In this document: in pieces, positions 1 to 9,913 of the stretch
How positions within the stretch are numbered: the stretch's first letter is position 1
How the letters are laid out: the number at the start of each line of letters is the position of its first letter
NCBI RefSeq assembly: GCF_000091325.1
Contig: NC_014012.1
Coordinates: forward strand, 620,001 to 684,000
DNA from: Shewanella violacea DSS12
GTDB taxonomy: Bacteria > Pseudomonadota > Gammaproteobacteria > Enterobacterales > Shewanellaceae
DNA: 64,000 nt
Direction of reading: 5' to 3'
Position numbers and translations under genes: made by a program
The notes under the pieces: model-generated
The model's database searches: none
What the model was told of the DNA's origin: nothing
Seen by the model: the letters and a program-made list of their open reading frames with translations, nothing else

Positions 1-1280
1 GCGCCGCGGATGCCAACCGTAAAAATTTCAGTGCCTTGGCTAAATTGAGTGGTCATTTCATGGACCGGTTAAAGGGCTTGCCGACCTTGAAGTTATTCAA
101 TCGAGGTGATGCTGAAGTCAAGGAGATCGAAACTGCGTCAGAAGAGTTTCGTGAAAGAACCATGTCAGTGCTCCGAATGGCCTTTTTGAGCTCGGCAGTA
201 CTTGAGTTCTTTTCCGCTGTGTCTATCGCTGTACTGGCGGTATATTTTGGTTTCAGCTATCTGGGTCATCTAAATTTCGGTGATTACAATGGCGGAGTCA
301 GTCTGTTTATCGGCTTATTTGTTCTTATGCTTGCTCCAGAGTTTTATCAACCCTTGCGTGACATGGGCACCCATTATCATGCTAAAGCTCAAGCCATAGG
401 GGCCGCCGAAGAGTTGATGGCCTTGCTTGAGTATCGAGTCGAATCGAATTCAGTTGAGTCTAAGTCTGGCGGTAAAGAAATAAAACATATGGCTGTTAAT
501 GATAAGGCAATTGATTGGCAGGCTGGTGTCGAGATTGAGGCAAGAGATCTTAAGGTGTTGAGCCATGACGGCGCCACTTTAGTTGGGCCTGTGAGTTTTC
601 ATCTATCTCCGGGGCAACATGTGGCGATAGTCGGGCCGAGCGGCTCAGGCAAGACCAGCTTACTCAATGCCATGTTGGGCTTTCTTCCCTATGAGGGGTC
701 ACTCAAGGTCAACGGTTTGGAGTTGAGTGAGTTGGATATGACCCTGTGGCGCCGCCACCTCGCCTGGTTGGGTCAGGACCCTCAGCTATTTCATGGCACA
801 GTGCGTGACAATGTGGCTATGGCCGACGTGGCTATGGGGGATGAAGCGATCAAACTCCTGCTGGAAAAGGCAAATATACTCGAGTTTGTGGAGCAACAGA
901 GTCTAGGTCTATCTCACCCGATAGGGGAGCAGATGGCTGGGTTATCTGTCGGGCAGGCTCAACGTATCGCCTTAGCCAGAGCTTTGGGGCAAGATGCCCA
1001 CTTGTATCTATTAGATGAACCCACCGCGAGCTTAGATAGCCACAGTGAGCAGGCGGTGTTAAGCACATTATGGCAGGCAATGGATAAGACCTCGTGCCTT
1101 ATGGTGACCCATAGACTCGATCAATTACATCAGATGGATACTATTTTAGTATTAGATGCAGGGGCCATAGTTCAGCGAGGAAGTTTTGAGGATCTCAATC
1201 GTGCAGAGGGATTGTTTAAGCTGATGCAGGAAGATGAGACAGATGTTGAGGCTCAAGCTAATAAGGAGTCGAACTCATGA
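1..1280 (+). CDS. cydD: CydD, ABC exporter subunit (5' end outside window)
   Basis: This is the C-terminal ~425 residues of CydD. The reading frame is open from base 3, so the gene starts before the window. CydDC is an inner-membrane heterodimeric ABC exporter that moves cysteine/glutathione to the periplasm and is needed to assemble cytochrome bd oxidase. The visible part holds the last membrane helices, then a nucleotide-binding domain with Walker A (GPSGSGKTS), an ABC signature (LSVGQAQR, a slightly unusual LSGGQ) and Walker B (LYLLDEPTASLD), followed by the switch histidine in VTHR. The stop overlaps the next gene's ATG by 4 bases (ATGA), so the two are translationally coupled. The family assignment is firm; the transported substrate is from knowledge of E. 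coli CydDC. Confidence 0.93.
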   Translation, partial: AADANRKNFSALAKLSGHFMDRLKGLPTLKLFNRGDAEVKEIETASEEFRERTMSVLRMAFLSSAVLEFFSAVSIAVLAVYFGFSYLGHLNFGDYNGGVSLFIGLFVLMLAPEFYQPLRDMGTHYHAKAQAIGAAEELMALLEYRVESNSVESKSGGKEIKHMAVNDKAIDWQAGVEIEARDLKVLSHDGATLVGPVSFHLSPGQHVAIVGPSGSGKTSLLNAMLGFLPYEGSLKVNGLELSELDMTLWRRHLAWLGQDPQLFHGTVRDNVAMADVAMGDEAIKLLLEKANILEFVEQQSLGLSHPIGEQMAGLSVGQAQRIALARALGQDAHLYLLDEPTASLDSHSEQAVLSTLWQAMDKTSCLMVTHRLDQLHQMDTILVLDAGAIVQRGSFEDLNRAEGLFKLMQEDETDVEAQANKESNS

Positions 1281-3070
1281 GGGCATTATTACCTTTCATA
1301 AAGTTATTTAAACATCAGTGGTTAATGATGTGCATAGGCTTGATTTTGAGCATCACAACCTTAGTCGCTGGCATAGGTTTACTCTCGCTCTCAGGCTGGT
1401 TTTTATCGGCAGCAGCTGTTGCTGGTTTAACTGCGGCGACGGCCATGATGTTCAACTTTTTCACCCCATCTGGTGGGGTGAGATTTTTCTCCATAATCAG
1501 AACTGCCAGTCGCTACGGTGAGCGTTTAGCGACCCATGAAGCCACCTTTAAACTACTGACTCAATTGAGAACATGGGCGTGGCGAAAGCTAATGCCACTC
1601 AGTGCCAGTAATATGCAAGGGATAAGGCAGGGAGATCTGCTTAACAGACTCGTAGCCGATATTGATACCTTAGATCATCTCTATCTGAGACTGTTGACTC
1701 CAATGGCCGCATCATTCCTGATGTTAGGGGCACTCTATTTTTTTGTTGCTTGGTTCGATGCCGATCTGGCGTTGATCTTATGTGGCAGCTTACTCTTGGT
1801 ATGGCTGGTATTACCTTGGGTCTTCTATCACCTGGGGCGTAAGCCTGGTGTGGACCTTCTAGAGAGCAAGCGCATCTACCGGGTGCAAGTTCTGGAATTT
1901 GTACAGGGACTGGCAGAGATTTCCCTCTTCGGTGCTAATGAGCGCTTTCGGACCCAGCTGGCAGAGTCTGAAGCTAAGCTATTAGCTAGCCAAAGTGCTA
2001 TGGCGAATGTCACAGCCTTGAGCCAGGGGGCACTTATCCTATGTCACGGCTTAGTTGTCATGGGGATCCTCTATATGGCGTCATCGGGAGTCGGTGAGCA
2101 TCAGCCTCCTGGACCTATGCTTGCCATGATAGTGTTTATGACCTTGGCCTGTATCGAAATGCTGATGCCAATTGCCGGCGCCTTTCAGCATCTCTCTTCT
2201 TGTGTCACGGCAGCCGAGCGAGTCAATGAACTGGTGGAGCAGGAGCCGGGCATAGTATTCAATAATGTCAGCGATATTCGCGTTCAACATGGTGAGCTAG
2301 CACTCAAGGGGATCTTTTTTTCCTATGAGCAAGGTAGTCAACTTGATACTCAACAAGTGGTGCTGCAAGACATTAACCTGAATATTAAACCTGGCGAAAA
2401 GGTGGCCCTGTTGGGTCAGACTGGCTGTGGTAAGTCCAGCTTATTGTCCATGATCACCAGGGAGTGGCAGCCTCAATCCGGCAATATCTTGCTCGATGGT
2501 GTCGAGATCGATCAATATAGCCAAGAGTCTTTAACCGATGGCATCACCCTTGTGAGCCAACGTATCTACTTGTTTAGTGGCACCTTGAGAGACAATTTGA
2601 CCTTAGTACAGAAGTCAGTTGCTGATTTACCAACACGGGCCGAACGCAGAGCCGCCCAAACCGCCAATGATGAGATCCTCGTGGGCGTTTTAGATAAAGT
2701 TGGACTATCAAATTTGATTCAAGGTGATAAGCCGCTCGATGCTTGGATAGGCGAAGGGGGCAGGCAGCTCTCGGGCGGCGAGCAGCGTCGTATTGGTGTG
2801 GCGAGAGCCTTGTTGCGTGATGCGCCAGTCTTATTACTCGATGAGCCAACCGAAGGGTTGGATAAGCGTACTGAGAGAGAAATATTAGCCCTACTGTTTG
2901 AATTTGCCAAAGATAAGACCTTGCTGATGATCAGTCACAGGCTGACAGCTATGACTCAGATGGATAAGATCCACTTGATGGAAGATGGTCAGTTGAGAGT
3001 ATCAGGCAGCCATGATGACTTGTTAGTTAAGGATGAATATTATGCCAGTCTGTATCACAAGCTGAATTAG
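1277..3070 (+). CDS. cydC: CydC, ABC exporter subunit for cytochrome bd assembly
   Basis: Partner half-transporter of CydD (597 aa, normal length). The N-terminal half has about six membrane segments, beginning WLMMCIGLILSITTLVAG. The C-terminal ATPase domain has Walker A (GQTGCGKSS), signature (LSGGEQRR), Walker B (VLLLDEPTEGLD) and the switch histidine in ISHR. It begins inside the end of cydD (ATGA overlap), giving the conserved cydDC order. cydAB is not in the window. No clear terminator follows the stop; the next gene on the right is on the opposite strand. Confidence 0.95.
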   Translation: MRALLPFIKLFKHQWLMMCIGLILSITTLVAGIGLLSLSGWFLSAAAVAGLTAATAMMFNFFTPSGGVRFFSIIRTASRYGERLATHEATFKLLTQLRTWAWRKLMPLSASNMQGIRQGDLLNRLVADIDTLDHLYLRLLTPMAASFLMLGALYFFVAWFDADLALILCGSLLLVWLVLPWVFYHLGRKPGVDLLESKRIYRVQVLEFVQGLAEISLFGANERFRTQLAESEAKLLASQSAMANVTALSQGALILCHGLVVMGILYMASSGVGEHQPPGPMLAMIVFMTLACIEMLMPIAGAFQHLSSCVTAAERVNELVEQEPGIVFNNVSDIRVQHGELALKGIFFSYEQGSQLDTQQVVLQDINLNIKPGEKVALLGQTGCGKSSLLSMITREWQPQSGNILLDGVEIDQYSQESLTDGITLVSQRIYLFSGTLRDNLTLVQKSVADLPTRAERRAAQTANDEILVGVLDKVGLSNLIQGDKPLDAWIGEGGRQLSGGEQRRIGVARALLRDAPVLLLDEPTEGLDKRTEREILALLFEFAKDKTLLMISHRLTAMTQMDKIHLMEDGQLRVSGSHDDLLVKDEYYASLYHKLN

Positions 3071-3245
3071 TCAGTCTTTAGGGGATAATGACTGGCACAT
3101 AAAGCTAGTTCATAAAAGATAAGAGCAAGAACTCATCTCTTAACTTGGTTGATACCCTGACTGTGGGGATCTGGCATTAGTGATTGTGGAAGCAGAGGGA
3201 GGACAAGGATGTGTTCTCCCTATCAGATTAAGCACAGGCACTTGC

Positions 3246-3422
3246 TTAACCTAGCCGTTTTGAGAATTCCAGATAGCGGTTGACTTCATCTTCATTGAAT
3301 TTGTACTCGTCATTTTCGCCAATATTGGTGAGTAGGTTTTCTCTGGCATAGCGTTTTATGGTGGCTTCTGATTTTCCTAAGAGCTTACTGACTTCATCGA
3401 GATCTAACACTTTGTCACTCAT
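3246..3422 (-). CDS. Small MerR/excisionase-type HTH protein
   Basis: A 58-codon ORF read directly from the minus strand. It starts MSDKVLDLDEVSKLLGKSE, continues with ATIKRYARENLL and ends YLEFSKRLG. The pattern (LDEVSKLLGKSEATIKRYAREN) is the winged helix-turn-helix of MerR or excisionase-type (HTH_17) proteins, so DNA binding is likely. The start is supported by AGGAG six bases before the ATG. It sits convergent to cydC and downstream of putA on the same strand. The putA terminator at 3551-3582 separates it from putA, so it probably has its own promoter in 3423-3550. Target and role unknown. Confidence 0.72.
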   Translation of the reverse strand: MSDKVLDLDEVSKLLGKSEATIKRYARENLLTNIGENDEYKFNEDEVNRYLEFSKRLG

Positions 3423-3550
3423 TATTCACTCCTGAAATTGGATGGGAATGACTCAAGTATAGTCAAAGACCATATCTGTGTGCCCTATAAAAATAGTCAA
3501 ATCATGCCATTTTACATCTTGTCAAAGTGGGATAAGAGTTCAGAACGCAC

Positions 3551-3582
3551 AAAAAAGCCAGACACTAAGGTCTGGCTTTTTT
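3551..3582 (-). terminator. Rho-independent terminator after putA
   Basis: The inverted repeat AAAAAAGCCAGAC / GTCTGGCTTTTTT has a 6-base loop. On the minus strand it lies 26 bases after the putA stop and ends in a T tract. It would also work on the plus strand. Confidence 0.85.
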
Positions 3583-3607
3583 AGCTGAAAGTTATTGAAG
3601 GATTCAA

Positions 3608-6600
3608 TTACTCGTCGCTGTCACCCAATGACAATAATGTCGCATTACCACCTATGGCGGTGATGTTATTGGTGCGGGTTTTCTCTGTGATGAAGCGAGT
3701 CAGGTAGTGTGGTCCACCGGCCTTAGGACCAGTGCCCGACAGGCCTTGCCCACCGAAAGGTTGAACGCCAACAACCGCGCCAATTTGGTTACGGTTGATA
3801 TAGACGTTGCCTACGTTGACCTTGCTAGCAATTTTCAGAGCATGTCCTTCGTTACGGCTGTGGATGCCTAAGGTCAGACCGAAGCCTGTGCTGTTGATCT
3901 CATCGATCACCTTAGCCAGCTCGGAAGCCTTGTAGCGAATAACATGCAGGATAGGACCGAAGTGCTCCTTCTCCAATACCTTAATTGAATCTATTTCTAC
4001 CGCAGTCGGAGCAACGAAGTGACCCTTATCTGTTCCAGCAGGCAGCTCTAATTGCTTAAGCAAAGTTCCGACCTGTTTGATATGGTCGATATGAGCATTT
4101 AGGTTTGCTTTAGCCATTGCATCGATCACTGGGCCTACATCAGTCTTGATGGAGCTAGGATTACCTATGCTTAGTTCGTCCATGGCACCTTTCAGCACTT
4201 CGAGTACGCGATCTGCGATATCTTCCTGGAGGAAGAGGACACGCAGGGCTGAACAACGTTGACCGGCACTGGTGAATGATGAAGCAACTACATCGTTGAC
4301 CACTTGCTCAGGCTGAGATGTTGAATCCACAACCATAGCATTTTGACCACCTGTCTCAGCGATCAGTGGAATGATGGCACCTTCACGGTTTGCCAATGTG
4401 CGGTTAATCAGTTTAGCCGTGCCCGTAGAACCGGTAAAACAAACACCAGCAATGCGTTCATCTGAAGTGATTGCTGCGCCAACAGTTGCACCAGTACCTG
4501 GTAGGAATTGCAGTACATCTTTAGGAATACCCGCTTGGTGTGCCAGTTGTACCGCACGGAAACCTACGATAGATGTTTGCTCGGCAGGCTTAGCGACAAC
4601 GGTATTACCCGCGGCAAGCGCTGCGGCAACTTGACCTAAGAAGATGGCCAGAGGGAAGTTCCACGGGCTAATACAGACGAAGATACCGCGGCCTTGGAGG
4701 AACAATTCATTCAGTTCACCCGTTGGGCCAGGAAGAAGTTCAGGCTGAGCCATCATCTTCTTGGCTTGAACGGCGTAATAGCGACAGAAATCTACCGCTT
4801 CACGTACTTCATCGATACCATCTTGAATACTCTTGCCCGCTTCTCGGGTACAAAGGGCGATAAGCTCTTCACGATTCTCTTCTAGTAGGTCCGCAAGCTT
4901 CTGTAGTGCATTTGCTCGTACTTCTACAGGCGTATTACACCAGCCACTAAAAGCAGCATCTGCGCCTGTGAGGGCCTGCTCTATGGCCTGGTTATTAGCG
5001 AAAGCCAGCTTACCCACTACTTGAGTCGTGTCGTAGGGACTGACAACTTCATTTGTTTCGCCGCTTAATAGCTCGCCATTGACCAGAGGGCCTGCGTTCC
5101 AGGTAGTGTCTTTAAATTTATCGAGAGCTGCGAAAAATGGCTCAGATTCAGAGATGATGTTCATGTTGAGTCCCTTGGAATTTTTTCTTTCTTCACCGAA
5201 AATATCGCTTGGCAGTACTATTTTGCTGTTAGCGAAGCTTTTGTATTTTTGCAGCGTGACTAGCGGATGCACCACGAGTGATTCGATGGGCGTCTTAGGG
5301 TCTATTAGCTTATGTACGAAGGAAGTGTTGGCACCATTCTCGAGTAATCTACGTACTAAATAGGGCAGCAAGTCTTTGTGAGCGCCAACTGGCGCGTAGA
5401 TACGTACCGTCTTCACACCACTCTCGGCGAGAAGGGTATCGTAAAGCTCTTCACCCATACCGTGTAAACGCTGAAACTCATAGTTTCTATCACCTGCCAT
5501 ATCGGTGATCGATGCGACGGTTTGTGCGTTGTGGCTGGCAAACTGAGGGTAGATGGCACCGCGAGTGGCATCGGATAACAAGTAACGAGCACAAGCCAGG
5601 TAAGAGACATCGGTACCGGCCTTGCGTGTGAATAGCGGGTAACCGGCTTCACCTTTTTCCTGACCCCATTTTAGCTCACTGTCCCAATAAGCGCCTTTCA
5701 CGAGGCGTACAGGTATTTCATCGCCCTGATCTTTAGATAGACGGGTCAACCAGCAAAGCACAGGTAGCGCACGCTTAGAGTAAGCCTGAACCACTATACC
5801 TAACACCCCCCAGCCCTTGGCCGCATCGGAATTAAACAGTTTCTGAAACAGTTTGAGTGATAGCTCGAGTCTATCCATCTCTTCGGCATCGATGGAGATA
5901 CCGATATTGACGCCGCGCGCCTGTTGAATAAGCTTGATGAGTGTGTCGTACAGCTCGGTCAGGGTTCTGTCTTCATTGGCAACTTCATATCTAGGGTGAA
6001 GGGCTGACAGCTTAATTGAGATGGTTGGGCGTGGTGCCTGAGATTCATCGTAGCTCTGCTCACCAAGGGATGCGATGGCACTAGAGTAGTCTTCGAAGTA
6101 TTTTTGGGCATCTGTTTTAGTCAGTGCCGCTTCACCCAGCATGTCATAGCTATGGGTATAGCCGAGCTTGCGCTTGTCTAGGCTATTTTTAAGCGCCTCT
6201 TTAACCGTGCGGCCTAGTACGAACTGCTTGCCCATGATCTTCATGGCGGCAAGCATGGCTTGGCGAATAACTGGCTCACCCATGCGGTTTACTAGTCTAT
6301 TGAGTAGACTGCTTGGCTTACCATCAATATTTCGATCTAGTTTGACTATCTTACCTGTGAGCATTAGGCCCCAGGTCGATGCATTAACCAGTATTGAGTC
6401 ACTCTTACTTAGATGGATGTCCCATTTAGCGCCTGATAATTTATCTTCAATCAGGGCATCAGCTGTGGCTGCATCAGGAATACGTAACAAGGCTTCAGCA
6501 AGACACATAAGGATGATTCCTTCTTGAGTCTCTAAGCTATATTGTTGCAAGAAGGCGTCAATACCGACCATTAGGCCTTTCTTATCATATTGGCGAACGT

Positions 6601-6787
6601 TATTAACCATCTCGTGTGCACGTTTAGTGACTCGGTTAATTTCCTCATCACTTGAAGGCACAAGCTTGATGAGTTCAGAGAGGTATTGCTCCTCATCGAC
6701 AATATAGTTATTGGTGATGGCTTTAAATAGCTCATCGAGATTGGCTGAGTCATAGTGACCAGTTAGAACTTCACTCGCTTTGAACAT
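3608..6787 (-). CDS. putA: Bifunctional proline dehydrogenase / P5C dehydrogenase PutA
   Basis: Oxidises proline to glutamate in two steps: an FAD-dependent proline dehydrogenase domain (about residues 80-500, with RLVKGAYWDSE and RIYAPVGAH) followed by an NAD+-dependent delta-1-pyrroline-5-carboxylate dehydrogenase (about 540-1030). The second domain shows SPWNFPLAIF, FTGSTGTAKLI and the catalytic cysteine in SAGQRCSALR. It lacks the N-terminal ribbon-helix-helix DNA-binding domain of E. coli PutA (1320 aa), so it should be an enzyme and not also a repressor. Start: the second in-frame ATG (MFKASEVL) is preferred, because GGAAG lies 8 bases upstream; the other ATG is at 6802. Single gene with its own terminator. 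Confidence 0.95.
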   Translation of the reverse strand: MFKASEVLTGHYDSANLDELFKAITNNYIVDEEQYLSELIKLVPSSDEEINRVTKRAHEMVNNVRQYDKKGLMVGIDAFLQQYSLETQEGIILMCLAEALLRIPDAATADALIEDKLSGAKWDIHLSKSDSILVNASTWGLMLTGKIVKLDRNIDGKPSSLLNRLVNRMGEPVIRQAMLAAMKIMGKQFVLGRTVKEALKNSLDKRKLGYTHSYDMLGEAALTKTDAQKYFEDYSSAIASLGEQSYDESQAPRPTISIKLSALHPRYEVANEDRTLTELYDTLIKLIQQARGVNIGISIDAEEMDRLELSLKLFQKLFNSDAAKGWGVLGIVVQAYSKRALPVLCWLTRLSKDQGDEIPVRLVKGAYWDSELKWGQEKGEAGYPLFTRKAGTDVSYLACARYLLSDATRGAIYPQFASHNAQTVASITDMAGDRNYEFQRLHGMGEELYDTLLAESGVKTVRIYAPVGAHKDLLPYLVRRLLENGANTSFVHKLIDPKTPIESLVVHPLVTLQKYKSFANSKIVLPSDIFGEERKNSKGLNMNIISESEPFFAALDKFKDTTWNAGPLVNGELLSGETNEVVSPYDTTQVVGKLAFANNQAIEQALTGADAAFSGWCNTPVEVRANALQKLADLLEENREELIALCTREAGKSIQDGIDEVREAVDFCRYYAVQAKKMMAQPELLPGPTGELNELFLQGRGIFVCISPWNFPLAIFLGQVAAALAAGNTVVAKPAEQTSIVGFRAVQLAHQAGIPKDVLQFLPGTGATVGAAITSDERIAGVCFTGSTGTAKLINRTLANREGAIIPLIAETGGQNAMVVDSTSQPEQVVNDVVASSFTSAGQRCSALRVLFLQEDIADRVLEVLKGAMDELSIGNPSSIKTDVGPVIDAMAKANLNAHIDHIKQVGTLLKQLELPAGTDKGHFVAPTAVEIDSIKVLEKEHFGPILHVIRYKASELAKVIDEINSTGFGLTLGIHSRNEGHALKIASKVNVGNVYINRNQIGAVVGVQPFGGQGLSGTGPKAGGPHYLTRFITEKTRTNNITAIGGNATLLSLGDSDE

Positions 6788-7048
6788 AGTTATCACTTCC
6801 ATCTGGGCCTTTTAAAGGGACAGTTTGCTTGAAGAAATTCCTTAGTTAATTCTCTATCAAAAGAATCGGTTAACTAAGAGTAATAAGATGCATGTTAATT
6901 TTGTATACAATCTGGCATCTCTTCGCGGGATTATACATTCAAAATGTGACGAACGACACTATTGTGGGTGTGAATGTGAGTTTTGTTTGATCCAGCTGGG
7001 GTGGATAGCGCTCTAGCTCAATGAAATAAGGCTTTTTAGGCAGGAAAT

Positions 7049-7080
7049 AAAAAGGCCCGCATTTGAATGCAGGCCTTTTT
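7049..7080 (-). terminator. Terminator after the SH3-domain gene
   Basis: Inverted repeat AAAAAGGCCCGCATT / AATGCAGGCCTTTTT with a one-base mismatch, 28 bases beyond the stop of the 7108-7683 gene. It is T-rich on both sides, so it may act in both directions. The rest of 6803-7048 is the putA upstream region, with no gene seen. Confidence 0.78.
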
Positions 7081-7107
7081 AAGATATTTTGATGAGTGCT
7101 TTACCGT

Positions 7108-7683
7108 TTACCAGTGATTCTTCTTCTTACGTCTGGGTCTTGGTAGGTAAACTAAGACTACACCTATGAACAAACCTATGAGGGCTATGATGCCGCCTTC
7201 TTGCCACATTTGGAAACGCTCATTCTTTTCGATACTAGCTAGCTGGCTGGTGGCGCGATCACGTTCGCTGCTTGCTGTAGCTAAGTCGCGTTGAGCGCGA
7301 CTTAGATCCGACTTGAGTTTGCTGAGTAGCTGAGTATTGTTATCACTCGAGCTAAGGTTTTGCTCTAATTCAGACTTGGTCTTATCTAACTCAGCCTGCA
7401 CTTCGGGTAGCTGTTGACGGAAACTCTTCTTACGAGTCACCATCTTGGTTTCTACCCAGCCTTCACGGCCTTTATGGTCGATGATCTTAGAGTAATTACC
7501 TTGAGTTTCGCCCAAAAGTGAGATTGCCTGGCCAGCCTCTATACTGCCCAAAATACGATATTGGGTACCCGGTCCGCCATGAAGATAAAGATAAACTTTA
7601 TCAGATATGTATCCAGCTTGGCCAGCGGCCAATAGGCTAGGAGAGAGCAATAACAGTCCCACTAAAGCAAAGAATCTTAACAC
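7108..7683 (-). CDS. YgiM-type SH3-domain, coiled-coil membrane-anchored protein
   Basis: A 191-aa envelope protein. It has a signal peptide (residues 1-20, cut near SLLAAG), a bacterial SH3 domain (about 22-85, with YLHGGPGTQYRILGSI and GREGWVE), a long charged coiled coil (about 90-155) and a C-terminal membrane helix (IIALIGLFIGVVLVYL) followed by a basic tail. This is the architecture of the TIGR04211 'SH3 and anchor' family (E. coli YgiM). In E. coli ygiM lies near the ygiF/glnE region; here ygiF is 2.5 kb away with pit between. The exact role is not established; SH3 domains of this class usually bind peptidoglycan or peptides. The start codon is probably GTG. Confidence 0.85.
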   Translation of the reverse strand: MLRFFALVGLLLLSPSLLAAGQAGYISDKVYLYLHGGPGTQYRILGSIEAGQAISLLGETQGNYSKIIDHKGREGWVETKMVTRKKSFRQQLPEVQAELDKTKSELEQNLSSSDNNTQLLSKLKSDLSRAQRDLATASSERDRATSQLASIEKNERFQMWQEGGIIALIGLFIGVVLVYLPRPRRKKKNHW

Positions 7684-7887
7684 TTTGAATTCTCAAAAAC
7701 GAAATATAACCACATGCTAGGGATTTGCTTGGTGTTTTGCAAGGCCTAGATGCAAGAGATATGTCTGTGAGTGGATGAAGCTTAATTAATGTAAAAACTT
7801 AGGTGTAACTTAGAGGTTTTGCAGGGGGAATAGTGAAAATAACTGGGTTATGGAAATTTTAAAACTCTCACTATTTGAGCAATAAAA

Positions 7888-7909
7888 AAGGGAAGCCGCA
7901 GCTTCCCTT
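7888..7909 (-). terminator. Terminator after pit
   Basis: Perfect stem AAGGGAAGC-CGCA-GCTTCCCTT, followed on the minus strand by TTTTTTATT, about 30 bases past the pit stop. The remainder of 7684-7887 shows no gene. Confidence 0.85.
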
Positions 7910-7939
7910 AATATTTTTACCTACAGCCTATTCAGTGAT

Positions 7940-9208
7940 TTAACCGAAAATGCCTTTTATGGTGAAGAAGAATAGAATCGACAGGGCGGCACCAGCAGGT
8001 AAGGTGATAACCCAAGAAACAACTATGTTTCTGACTACACCCATATTAATCGCTGCAATACCACGGGCCATACCTACGCCTAACACTGCACCCACTAAGG
8101 TTTGTGTCGTAGAAATTGGTAGACCTGTACCCGATGCAATGACTACGGTTGACGCAGCAGCAAGCTCAGCAGCAAAACCACGGCTTGGGGTAAGGTGAGT
8201 AATGTTCTTACCTATGGTCTTCATTACGCGTTTACCAAAGATGGCTAGACCCATAACGATACCTACTGCACCAAGTGGAAGGATCCACCATACAATAGCG
8301 GCCTGGCTACCGATTTCGCCACCACTGTTGACCACTGAAACGACAGCAGCTAGTGGGCCAATCGCGTTTGCTACATCGTTAGAACCGTGTGCAAATGCCA
8401 TACAACAGGCAGTGACGACCATTAAGACAGCGAATACCTTCTCGACATTGCCGAACTGAGTTTGGCGATCGGCCTTGTCATCCATCTTGAGGCGTTTAAT
8501 CGCTAACATACCACCGATACCTACAATAACCGCCACACCTATGGCTAATCCATAGGCCTCTGGGGTGCTGAAGTTTATACCGATATGCTTAAGGCCTTTC
8601 TGAATGGTAACCAGAGACATCATAAAGCCTGCCAGCGCCATATAAAAAGGCACGTAACGCTTAGCATTTTTCAGCGGATTATCTGTATTGAAGATAAGTT
8701 TTTGCACGCTCTGGAATATCATGAAGGCGATAAAGCCGGATATTGCCGGAGTGACTACCCAGGAGCCAACGATGCCGGCAACCTTGCCCCATTCGACAGC
8801 TTCAGTGCCCACACCTACCGCGGCAAAACCAACGATGGCGCCAATGATAGAGTGAGTGGTAGATACAGGCCAGCCCAATGCAGATGCTGATATTAGCCAG
8901 ATCCCTGCGGCTAAAAGTGCTGAAATCATGCCATAGACCAGTAACTCAGGAGAGTCGACGAAGTAGGAAGAGTCGATGATCCCTTTACGGATCGTGCTCG
9001 TTACTTCGCCACCAGCTAAATAAGCACCGGCAAATTCAAAAATCATCGCTATGATGATCGCTTGTTTAATTGTAATAGCGTTAGAACCAACCGAGGTTCC
9101 CATCGCATTGGCTACATCGTTTGCGCCAATACCCCAGGCCATTAAAAAACCAAATGTAGCCGCAATTGCAATCAGCAATGGGCCATTGGTGACTAATACA
9201 TCAACCAT
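7940..9208 (-). CDS. pit: Low-affinity phosphate permease (PHO4/Pit family)
   Basis: A 422-aa inner-membrane transporter of inorganic (metal-)phosphate driven by an ion gradient. The two inverted family signatures are visible: GANDVANAMGTSVGS near residue 27 and GSNDVANAIGPLAAV in the second half, each followed by helices. About ten hydrophobic segments can be drawn. The DUF47 gene lies 24 bases upstream on the same strand, which is the usual two-gene unit. A good terminator follows. A sodium- versus proton-coupled mode cannot be decided from sequence reading alone. Confidence 0.92.
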   Translation of the reverse strand: MVDVLVTNGPLLIAIAATFGFLMAWGIGANDVANAMGTSVGSNAITIKQAIIIAMIFEFAGAYLAGGEVTSTIRKGIIDSSYFVDSPELLVYGMISALLAAGIWLISASALGWPVSTTHSIIGAIVGFAAVGVGTEAVEWGKVAGIVGSWVVTPAISGFIAFMIFQSVQKLIFNTDNPLKNAKRYVPFYMALAGFMMSLVTIQKGLKHIGINFSTPEAYGLAIGVAVIVGIGGMLAIKRLKMDDKADRQTQFGNVEKVFAVLMVVTACCMAFAHGSNDVANAIGPLAAVVSVVNSGGEIGSQAAIVWWILPLGAVGIVMGLAIFGKRVMKTIGKNITHLTPSRGFAAELAAASTVVIASGTGLPISTTQTLVGAVLGVGMARGIAAINMGVVRNIVVSWVITLPAGAALSILFFFTIKGIFG

Positions 9209-9232
9209 GTTGTTACCTTGATAACTTTGTTG

Positions 9233-9913
9233 TTAGACGCGAGCTAGCATTAGCTCTAAGCGGGAACCGACACGTTCGGCAAGATCTGCCAGGTCGCCGA
9301 CCCATTCAATTATTTTGTAGAGAAACATCACATCGATAGGGTTCATATCATTTTCGATAGCGAACAACTGACGACGGATCTTGATTTGAAGAACATCGGT
9401 ATCTTCCTCGATTTTATCGAGTTTGGCGATCATCTTTGCGACCAAATCAACTTCACGACCACGGAAACCAGTTTCTAACAGGTCATCGAGTTCGTTGATT
9501 GCTTGTTTGGCCAGAACGACTGCATCTAGGCAGCGGGACAAATAAGCAGCGAAGGGAACTTGGATCTCTTGGGGGATAAGCAGCTGACGGCCTATGATAC
9601 GACCGGAGATATCTTTTGCCTTGTTAGCGATCTTATCTTGCTGGGTTAGAAGCTCCAGAAGATCGGTTCGCTCGACAGGCATAAACAGACCACCAGGAAG
9701 TGTTAGGCGGATCTCACGTTTTAGCGAGTCAGCTTCACGCTCCGTAGCACTGATCTGCTTACGTAGTTCTATAGCCTGATCCCAATTTCCTGCGACTGTT
9801 GCGTCGAAAAATGGGACAAGTATGGATGCACATTCGTGCACTTTGTCTATATGCTCTTGTAGAGGCTTAATTGGCGATTTTGCAAACACGCCCAAAATAG
9901 AGTTTACTGGCAT
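9233..9913 (-). CDS. DUF47/PhoU-like regulator of Pit
   Basis: A 226-aa all-helical cytosolic protein of the UPF0111/DUF47 family, a distant PhoU relative. It starts MPVNSILGVFAKSPIKPLQEH and contains DLLELLTQQDKIANKAKDIS and the C-terminal IIEWVGDLADLAERVGSRLELM, typical of the family. It is the first gene of the pit operon (24-base gap). DUF47 proteins beside Pit are thought to control transporter activity. The region 9914-10198 upstream is the shared divergent promoter area with ygiF; a weak PhoB-box-like stretch there (around 10070-10092) is not convincing. Confidence 0.88.
   Translation of the reverse strand: MPVNSILGVFAKSPIKPLQEHIDKVHECASILVPFFDATVAGNWDQAIELRKQISATEREADSLKREIRLTLPGGLFMPVERTDLLELLTQQDKIANKAKDISGRIIGRQLLIPQEIQVPFAAYLSRCLDAVVLAKQAINELDDLLETGFRGREVDLVAKMIAKLDKIEEDTDVLQIKIRRQLFAIENDMNPIDVMFLYKIIEWVGDLADLAERVGSRLELMLARV

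Noticed and set aside
4371..6527. Several long ORFs opposite putA
   Set aside because: They are antisense shadows of the putA coding sequence with no RBS or domain.
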